In this document: positions 56,801-64,000 of the stretch, one piece after another | Layout of the letters: each line of letters begins with the position of its first letter | Position numbering within the stretch: position 1 is the first letter of the stretch | Assembly: GCA_936440205.1 (NCBI GenBank) | Contig: OW387143.1 | Span: 35,898,074-35,962,073 of the forward strand | Origin: Lepidonotus clava | Taxonomy: Eukaryota; Annelida; Polychaeta; Phyllodocida; Polynoidae | DNA length: 64,000 nucleotides | Reading direction: 5' to 3' | Notes under the pieces: model-generated | Databases searched by the model: none | The model's input: the letters and a program-made list of their open reading frames with translations, nothing else | Told to the model about the DNA's origin: nothing | Program-made: the position numbers and the translations under genes

Positions 56801-57115
56801 GTGTTCAGGTAACCTTACCTACCCTAATTTTTTGGCCCTACCCTAACTTTTTTTTTTTTAAAGGAAATTTGTAATTATTTTTTTTCAAAATCCGAAAGAA
56901 TTGACCTAAAAATGCATGGAAAACCATAAAACAACATACAGATGCTAAGGGCATATGCTAAAAATGATTGAGGATATTTAGAATATTTTTTTTCATTTTC
57001 AACACTGGCCGGGTCTCTTTTAAGTTTGGTAAGTAAAAAAAAAGTGAAAAAAAGAACAAAACAAAAGATTTCGACCAACCTACCCTATTTTTTTCAACCT
57101 ATGTTACCTGAACAC
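56801..57115. mobile_element. Small inverted-repeat element (MITE), about 315 bp
   Basis: The ends are GTGTTCAGGTAAC (56801-56813) and GTTACCTGAACAC (57103-57115), perfect inverted repeats. CTACCCTA motifs sit just inside both ends. The interior is T/A-rich. There is no ORF. It is nested in the larger repeat region of UBL5 intron 1. Confidence 0.75.
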
Positions 57116-57265
57116 GACTTTTGTTTTTTTGGCCTGAGCCAAAAGCAAATGACCAACTCTTACCCCCTAAAATTAATGTTGCTGTAAGTTTTGGACCAAG
57201 TTCTCCTGCAGACTGAGATATCCAGGCCCGAATTCTCCTGCCAACCGAGTTCTCCTGCTACTGTT

Positions 57266-57294
57266 ACGCCCCCCCCCCCCCCCCCCCATTCCAT
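57266..57294. repeat. Poly-C run
   Basis: A run of about 19 C residues follows GTTACG. The length in an assembly is unreliable for such runs. A TA microsatellite of about 16 bases is at 57618-57634, in UBL5 intron 2. Confidence 0.8.
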
Positions 57295-57450
57295 AGAAAA
57301 TACTTTTATGCGTTGTTCTGATGCTGTATTTTGCAAACCAAAACTCTCTATAGTTGTATAATTATTGTTGACCAGATTTTTGAATCACTCTTGACTTGAC
57401 GTCTTGTTAGATATATGCCATGTTTTCTTTGTAGGTAAACACACACCAAC

Positions 57451-60400
57451 ATGATTGAAATAACGTGTAATGATCGTCTGGGGAAGAAGGTCCGAGTCAA
57501 GTGCAAGTATCCTTTTGACGAAACCCACGTCATTGAGCCTTTGGGCAGGGTAAAAATTCAGATGTAGAAATCAAAAACATATACCTATAATGCTAGACCT
57601 AGGCTATATTTGTAAATCATATATATATATATATGTATGTATTCTCAAATTCAACATGCAGCTGTTGGACCTAGTGCTAGGGGCGCCACGGGGTTAGGGG
57701 TGGGGGGGCCGAATCGAAGGTCTGAATACGCGACGAGCAAGATCACCTGGTCACCCTGTGGATTTGCAGTAATAGATGATATTGCTGCTGAGGTTTTAAA
57801 TAGATCAGTTCTCCAGGGTGCCCACGCAAGTCTTAGAAGGTATTAAAGTGTTTTGAATTGGTTTTCTCAATTTTAAGGTCTTAAAAGGTCTTAAATTTCA
57901 AGTTTTTCTTGCAGGAGGTCTTAAAAAACAAATCTTAAATTGGATCTAATTAGAAAATTGAAATCAAATGTAAGGATAAGAAAATTTTCACTTTTTGCCG
58001 AGTGTGGTAACATCAGATATCATGCAGTCAAAGTTTGTTTGTAATCTGTGGCAAGTTGGTCTTAAATTTGCCAAACTTTGGTCTTAAAAAATCCTTGAAA
58101 AGGTCTTAAATTGATTTTTTGAAAAAGCGAGCACCCAATTATCATCGTAATTTGTATATCTCGTTTCGTAAGGGTCGTAAACTTATGGATTCTTCCCCAT
58201 GAGATCTGTCATGTATGCGGTTTATTCCGGCAGTGGCTTTTTCTGTTGTGATGAGATGGAGACTGAGTATGGCCAGCCAAGCTATATTCCCCGCCGGATG
58301 CTCAGAGATGGATTTTTTGTGTAAGGCCATAGAGATACATTATGTAATACTATAGTAAGGCCCTTACCTCGTTTGGATCCAACTTGTACAGTTTTGGGTA
58401 GCTGGTACCATGGTGCCTGCCTGGAGCGTTAATAAACCTGTCCGACTTTATGTATGTCCCAGGGGTTGGACGAGGGTTGAAGGAAAACATGATAATAAGC
58501 CATCTTAGTCCCAACTAATTCGGGGATTCAATATTAGGACAGACAAGAACTGTTTTTCGGTTTCTCCGAGTACTGTCAAAACATTATAACTTCTTAGATT
58601 TGATCATTTGCCAGAATAAGAGGTTTTCCAGCCATCAAAATACTGTATGTGTTATTGACAGGTCCCAAAAATAAGAAAAGTTATATTAGAGCCATCGAAT
58701 AATAGAACTGGACCGAAAAAGGGTGAATGAATAGTTTTAAATTTGTCATATTTTATCCATTATACTTTACCGTACCAGTGAAATCGGATAGAGAGGAAAA
58801 ACATTTAAACTCATTTATCATGTGTTTTAATCCCATCCTTAGTGCTATGTTGCAGTTCGGCCTCTATTCTCAGATAATACGTTGGACGTTGTGATCTGTA
58901 TTCACAATGTTCTTCTTGAGGTAGGCATATATCGGATAGGTCTTTTTATTTCATAACGGACGTTTTTGAACTTTTTCATCTTTTATTTCTAAATTTCAAT
59001 ATATGAGTAATATGACCAGCATCAAAACTTTGTTAGGCATTTCGTATACATAAAAGTGGAGTGAGCCCCTTAACTGTTACCAGTCCAGAGGACACCATTG
59101 GGGACCTGAAAAAACTGATTGCTGCCCAAACAGGAACGCGACACGACAAAATCGTCCTCAAAAAATGGTAAGTCTGGTAATACAGTATAGTCAACTTTTG
59201 ATTAGTAAATCTCTCGAAAGTTAAACTAAGGTAATTTTATATTCATTTATGTAGTTCTGAAGTCTGTAGATATAATCCAGTATTTATGTCCTATAGTTTG
59301 GTTTTTACATAATTCTTTCAGTCTAGCATCTAGTCTAGGGACGGATTTAGAGGATGGGGTTGGGGGGTTGGACATGGGGTGCCCGCCCCCAATCACCTAT
59401 TTATTTTTTAAGAGGTAACCGTGTCCCTTTTAATATATGCGGCCCCCCCCCTTCTAAAATTCATGGGTCGGCCCCTGTTGTCATATTTGGCTATGATAAT
59501 AATTTAAGAAAATAAAAGAAATCATAATCATGTTACCAATACCTGACACTTCAGCAGCAATGAAAATACTGCCCAGTTTGAAGACATTTCGACGAGCCAC
59601 TTTCTATGCACAGTAATGTTTACATATTTGTACATTGACGTTGAGATTTTATTTCCCCACTGAAACACTACATGGTGGTTATATGGCTGCCAGAGGGAGT
59701 TATAGGGGTTTATAACCCCCTCTCAGCCAGAGGGGGTTATAGTCACAAATATAACTCCCGCGGGAGTTATTGAAATATAACTCCCTCTGGCATTCATTTG
59801 CAAATTTCAATCATCAAAATAACACACTTAAACTTTAATTTCTCCCATTAGTGGTGAAATAAAATAAAGAACACCCTCCAGGGAGTCATTTGAGAAGCAA
59901 TAACCCCCGTGAAGCCCCAAATAGCCCGCGGCCGTAGGCCAAGGGCTTCCTGGGGCTTCGTGGGGGTTATTGCTTCTCAAATAACTCCCTGGCGGGTGTT
60001 CTTATTATAATCCTATACAGGAAATGTCATGTTTCTTACTTCTTTTCAGGTACCAAATCTTCAAGGATCACGTCACACTCGGAGATTGTATCCTTTTTCT
60101 CTACATAAACTTTATTGAGTAATTATAAAGCAGTATGATATAACGTACCAGTTAACTCATTCAAAACCATATCTGTTTTTATACGTGTAATAATAAAAAG
60201 CCAGAAACAACACCATCATTCCGTCTATTGCTGCAAGGTTTGTCCATAGAGCAAATCGTTGCAGTGAATTGACGTGAAAATCATTTGGTTCCTCTAACAA
60301 ATTTGTAATAAGTACCTATTAGTTAATTATAGACTAATATCAGTTCCAATTATTGTGGTATTATGAAATACTATGAATATGGAAAATATGAATTGGATTG

Positions 60401-60574
60401 ATATTTGTACCACTCTAATAAGGGTGTTTGAAATAAGCTACAAAACTTGTCGAAATGTTTTAGTTTCTCAGACTTCTGCAGGCCTATTCCAATATGATTA
60501 TTCGAATGAAGAACCTTAACTTTTTATAAGATGAAATTCACGACGGACAGAACTTGGAATTGTACTACAAATAG
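57451..60574 (+). CDS. UBL5: UBL5 / Hub1, ubiquitin-like protein, complete (73 aa)
   Basis: UBL5/Hub1 is a very conserved ubiquitin-like protein that binds spliceosomal partners (HIND motifs in Snu66 and Prp38 type proteins) without conjugation, and acts in splice-site choice. In nematodes it also serves the mitochondrial unfolded-protein response (family knowledge). The coding exons 57451-57506, 59084-59167, 60050-60087 and 60531-60574 join to 222 nt: [73 protein letters not shown], stop. The length equals that of the human protein and only a handful of residues differ. The C-terminus is YY plus Lys, with no diglycine, as expected for Hub1. The start has good context (CCAACATGA). The first and third coding introns are U12-type; the middle one is U2-type. 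Confidence 0.97.
57507..59083 (+). other. UBL5: UBL5 intron 2, U12-type (minor spliceosome)
   Basis: The donor is GTATCCTTTT, an exact match to the U12-type 5' site. Near the end CCCTTAAC (59067-59074) fits the U12 branch site, with 9 bases between it and the exon after TGTTACCAG. The terminal dinucleotides are GT-AG. The junction splits an Asn codon (AA/T). Confidence 0.85.
59689..60003. mobile_element. Foldback element in UBL5 intron 3
   Basis: There are two hairpins. The outer one has arms GCCAGAGGGAGTTAT (59689-59703) and ATAACTCCCTCTGGC (59777-59791), with CTCCCGCGGGAG inside. The second has 52-bp arms at 59867-59918 and 59952-60003. They begin AAGAACACCCTCCAGGGAG and are centred on AATAACCCCCGTGAAGCCCC. 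It ends 46 bases before the acceptor of the next coding exon. No ORF. Confidence 0.8.
60088..60530 (+). other. UBL5: UBL5 intron 4, U12-type (minor spliceosome)
   Basis: The donor is GTATCCTTTTTCT, an exact U12-type 5' site. The branch site CCTTAAC (60514-60520) lies 10 bases before the exon (TTTTTATAAG). The intron is 443 bases and splits the Tyr codon T/AT. Confidence 0.87.
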
Positions 60575-60628
60575 TCAGCATGTCTGACCAAGCGCTCGTA
60601 GATGTCATCATATCCTCCAGCGTCACTA

Positions 60629-60707
60629 TGACGTCATTTCAGCGTCACACTGACGTCACCACAGTTTGAATCTGGCCAGTTTTGAGTTTGGATTTGCGAT
60701 GACGTCA
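60629..60707. promoter_or_regulatory. Three TGACGTCA (CRE/ATF) sites after the UBL5 stop
   Basis: The perfect 8-base palindrome TGACGTCA occurs at 60629-60636, 60651-60658 and 60700-60707, with further GCGTCAC half-like sites between. CREB/ATF-type bZIP proteins bind this sequence (family knowledge). The position, in the 3' UTR or just downstream, is unusual. It could be a small enhancer, a repeat remnant or chance. Confidence 0.45.
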
Positions 60708-61201
60708 TAGTATTGTCAATCCTCGCACGGCAACGTCATCTCATTACGACACTAGTTGCGGTACTTGTAGTTGCTACTAATCAAAGATATAAAGAAAATG
60801 TTCCATGTTTCTTTTGATTAAATTAATTGAAATCTCATTAAAAAACGATAAATCACGAAAATTTGGAGAGAAAAAGTACTTCGTAGTTTTATCAGTAATA
60901 TAAACAGATTTCATTAGTCCTAAGATTGCCTGCTGACGCTGTGTATGTATAAGGTGCAGTCTGTATGAAATTAAGTATTCCAAGATTATGTCGAGATGAA
61001 TATATTAGATGGATTTGATAAAATATTCAAGAGAGGACGCAGCAAGTGTACAAGTTGAATTTCTATAAGAAAAACGCGTATATTGGATATAACATGCCAG
61101 CATGGTCGATCCTCAACAGCGAAAAGCCTATAAGATGTAAGAAGAGTACATTGTTCAAAGTAATTGTGTTTGTGCATCGAGTTTCAGTTTTGTTGTAAAC
61201 A

Positions 61202-61207
61202 AATAAA
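61202..61207 (+). terminator. Candidate UBL5 poly(A) signal
   Basis: This AATAAA is about 630 bases after the stop and is the first I see. The region 60575-61201 is read as 3' UTR; a shorter UTR using a variant hexamer is possible. Confidence 0.45.
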
Positions 61208-61767
61208 TATTTTTTCTCTAAAACAGAATGAGTTTGTCTTAATTAGTTTTGAAGTTTTGAGGCGGTAACGCGGTTGTGTATCTCTCACGCTCTTTTATAT
61301 TTCAAATTACACAGGCCTGCCACAGTTTTGATGTTTTATCCACTCTGTAACGAACATTTTGTTAACAGACCCAACTACTAGGGGTTTGCCAATATGCGAT
61401 GGTTTCCTCGAACTCATTATTAAGATTAAGGTTGGACTACGGTGATTAACAGTAAATTTACCAAAATTGCAATAACAGGGATGTAAGTTTTCAGATTTTT
61501 TTCACAGCACCAACTCAGATGATAATTTTAAAAAGTAATTTCTTACATATCTTGTATATAGCATTTTAAGATAATTTCAATTTTCATTTCTGGGATTTCA
61601 GATTTTTTCATTAACCCTGACTTGCATCCCTGCAATTATCTCCTTAGCTATTGGCGATATTTTAACATGTAATACATCAGAAGAAAGCTGATTTTTTTTT
61701 ATCTTATCATAATTATATGACAGATTTAGTAAAGATATGGATTTCATAAAACATGAACTAAAATATT
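61208..61767. other. Intergenic, nothing recognised
   Basis: AT-rich sequence downstream of UBL5 without an ORF, repeat or RNA gene that I can support. Confidence 0.5.
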
Positions 61768-62110
61768 ATTTTTTCACTTTTATTTTTTGATCCAAGATTT
61801 CCAATTCAATATTATGATTACAGCATTGAAACTTAATACTGTTGTCAATTACATTCATATGGAGGGAACAACATCTCAGATTATCTATTTAGGCCTTACT
61901 GTTGTTTTTATGACAAAAAAGGGTAACCTTTTGTCATTTTTTGTCAATTTTTAAAACTTTATCTTCTAGATTTCAAAGTCAAAACTAGGTCCTAGATAAA
62001 AAATCTGAGACATAGTTCCCTCTATATGACTATTAGCTATATTGCATACGAAATATTATGGGTTTCCTTCACTATTAACCAGATGTTCCAATTAAAAAGA
62101 ATTAAGTAGT
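61768..62110. repeat. Foldback repeat, copy B
   Basis: This is a relative of the 53236-53574 foldback. The left arm has TTTTCACTTTTATTTTTTGA, ATCTCAGATTATCTATTTAGG and CCTTACTGTTG. The right arm has AACTAGGTCCTAGAT, AAAATCTGAGACATAG and TTCCCTCTATATGACTATTA. The outermost right arm has decayed. It is intergenic. Confidence 0.65.
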
Positions 62111-62674
62111 AAACATGATTTTCACATTTCATATCAATTTTTTATTTCTATTCTAAAACCCATATTTATATAATTTATATCAAAAGATAGTCTATTTCAA
62201 CACGTATCTAATGATGTGTAATAAATATCAAGATAGTAGGAGAATATTCAAAATTTTTGCGAGACCAGCGAAATGGTCCCTCATCACAGTAGTGTAACCT
62301 TAAAGTTCTGAAACTGTCAGATCGTATTGTGGTGGTGTAGTGTCTTACCTAGGCAAATTGCACAGGTTAGAAATAAATTAAGAGGAAAACCGCTTTTTAG
62401 ATGGTTCTTTTTTGATTTGTTCTCAAATTATTCCTGATTTTCTGTTATAGCTCAAGTGCAACACCCAGATACGAGAATGAAAACATTCTGATAACCTTGT
62501 TTTATCTATTCATGGTAACAACTTCTTAACAAAATCTTCACTACAGTATGGATAAAAGCAACAAATTTAGTATGAGGCACCTCTGAGGTATAACTATTAA
62601 ATCTGGAAAGGGAGTCACCTTCAAATCTCAAAATCTTGAAATTTAAAGTATTTAATTATATTTGTTACCTATCT

Positions 62675-62882
62675 TAAACCCCATACCCACTAACCAACTG
62701 GCTGACATCAGCACGGCCATTGGCGCTGACGTCGGCACGGCACAATAAATTATTAGATATAATATGTTTGATCGGAGTGATTGGCGCTGATGATCGGCCC
62801 CAACGGCTGATGCCAACGCTCATATCAGTGCCAATTTTGTGCCAATTTTTCCAAAAATCACCTAGTGGGTATACCGCTTTAG
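62675..62882. mobile_element. Small inverted-repeat element (MITE), about 208 bp
   Basis: Ends TAAACCCCATACCCACTA and TAGTGGGTATACCGCTTTA pair as inverted repeats with a few mismatches. TA is at both outer ends. The interior repeats ATTGGCGCTGA and GCCAAT motifs. There is no ORF. Confidence 0.6.
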
Positions 62883-64000
62883 ACTAGATCTCTTGTGTAG
62901 ATTCAAGAGGCAAATAATTGGATTCTCTCTCCCTTAATCTCCTAATTTTGACAGTAACAATGCGTTTCTAGGTATTTCAGAAGGTGAGACATCTGCCATT
63001 TTGGATTTTTGTACCCCGTCAGCCTTAGGGTTATTTCATATTTCATGGTGGCTTCCCTTCTAAATTCAATGAAGGGGTCCCAGGGGGTCATTATACCATA
63101 TGAAATAAGGAAATCACTCCTGGCTACCTCCAGCTGAAACGTTGAGTAATAAAGCCAACCCTCTACAAAACTCCACATAACCAATTGGGTCGACCATATA
63201 CACACACAGCCCCAAAAAAGTAGAGTGAAAAAATTAACAAACAATAAAGCCAACCCTGTTTGTGCAAAGCTTCTGCCTCATGTTTTTTTTTTATTATTAT
63301 TAATTATGTTATGCTTGTATCTATAAGAGAAATAAGGAAATCTTGTGGCAAAAGAGTAAAGTCTATCCTTTCTTTTGAATTATTTTTGAATCCAGCCGTC
63401 AGTGTCAAAGGTATCAAGCTAATAAATCCAGCTATTTTGAACTTTGTAGCATTAAATTGGATGAAATTGAACTATAGAGAGGTTAATTATCCATTTAAAG
63501 TTAGTGCGTGTAAGTGGTATTTAGTTGTATAGTAAATAGCTAGCTCCATTCGCAGTCTCCCTCCTCGTCGACTGCGGTCGTCCAATACATAATTATAGTT
63601 CCCTCATCATGTAAGACGTGAACACTCGTTGTGAAAGGATTTGTTGTTTATTATCCAATGTATAGTCGTTCCGTGACAAGAACTCGATTGACCATGATCA
63701 GTCCCAAGGTTAGAATCCCCTCAAACACATTCAGTCAACGCTCCGCGCTCTAACACAATTTCTATATGCCTCTCTCCAGAACCTAGACTGCAGATTAAAG
63801 GTCCAACCTTCACAGGATGTTTACTCACACAGTGCGTGCAGCTACTCTGGCTAGCTAAGAGCGGAACACATTATTATATGGTGGTACGTCACACCGTGAC
63901 TCCTCCCTCATTTCACTACTGTCAAAAGTGAAACATTGGCTTTATGCTGCCCAAACATGGACTGGCCACCCGCGTCAGTACAAAATTATATATATTGAGC
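62883..64000. other. Right-hand intergenic region, no gene recognised
   Basis: A short direct repeat AATAAAGCCAACCCT occurs at about 63148 and 63244. From about 63540 the sequence becomes GC-richer and more complex. It could be the end of a repeat that continues past the window, but nothing here lets me assign it. Confidence 0.4.

Larger units (their letters stand above)
55622..57265. mobile_element. Possible DNA element with repeated GGAGAACTCGG ends in UBL5 intron 1
   Basis: The left side carries three GGAGAACTCGG-type units (about 55632-55680). The right side carries three matching inverted units (about 57193-57262, e.g. CCGAGTTCTCCTGC, GGCCCGAATTCTCCTGCC). Paired ends with multiple subterminal copies suggest one non-autonomous transposon of about 1.6 kb. 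No transposase ORF is seen. It contains the palindrome at 56681-56725 and the small element at 56801-57115. Confidence 0.5.

Noticed and set aside
63540-64000. Possible end of an LTR-type retroelement
   Set aside because: The composition and an AATAAA-like motif on the - strand were suggestive, but no second terminal repeat, primer site or coding part lies in the window, so it is not called.
1-64000. tRNA, rRNA or snoRNA genes
   Set aside because: No cloverleaf with A and B boxes, rRNA segment or convincing box C/D pair was found by eye. A covariance-model scan would be decisive.

Overview
This is a stretch of an animal nuclear genome: short exons with GT-AG introns, AT-rich introns and intergenic DNA, and many miniature inverted-repeat elements. 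The protein sequences are those of an invertebrate. The overall look suits a lophotrochozoan such as a mollusc, but that placement is a weak inference and I cannot name the species.

Layout. (1) 1-4.2 kb, + strand: the last five exons of the box C/D snoRNP assembly factor BCD1 (ZNHIT6). Its HIT zinc finger lies off the left edge. The conserved part is followed by about 445 residues of a charged, internally repeated C-terminal extension. (2) 4.2-54.6 kb, - strand: a complete centriolin (CNTRL) gene. I could phase 50 core coding exons continuously from ATG to stop (about 2,563 residues), plus one untranslated first exon and two candidate microexons. The protein runs from N-terminal leucine-rich repeats, through a long coiled coil and a Pro/Tyr-rich break, to a second long coiled coil and a tail of 11-residue repeats. 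(3) 37.57-39.93 kb, - strand: an uninterrupted 784-codon ORF of unknown function inside CNTRL intron 17. (4) 54.6-61.2 kb, + strand: UBL5 (Hub1), whose four coding exons join to give exactly 73 residues. It is head-to-head with CNTRL across a probable shared promoter. Two of its introns carry textbook U12-type splice signals. (5) 61.2-64 kb: intergenic DNA with at least two small inverted-repeat elements.

The three recognised genes have separate jobs: snoRNP assembly, centrosome/midbody function, and splicing or stress signalling through a ubiquitin-like protein. They are not an operon. The shared features are positional: BCD1 and CNTRL end tail-to-tail with overlapping poly(A) signals, and CNTRL and UBL5 start head-to-head.

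The most unusual points are these. Three CNTRL exon edges, each with its splice site, have been tandemly copied into the neighbouring intron (13, 6 and about 3 copies). UBL5 has two minor-spliceosome introns. CNTRL contains a large nested ORF. One CNTRL intron must use a GC-AG donor to keep the frame. No CRISPR array, rRNA or tRNA gene was recognised, and no clear virus-derived element.
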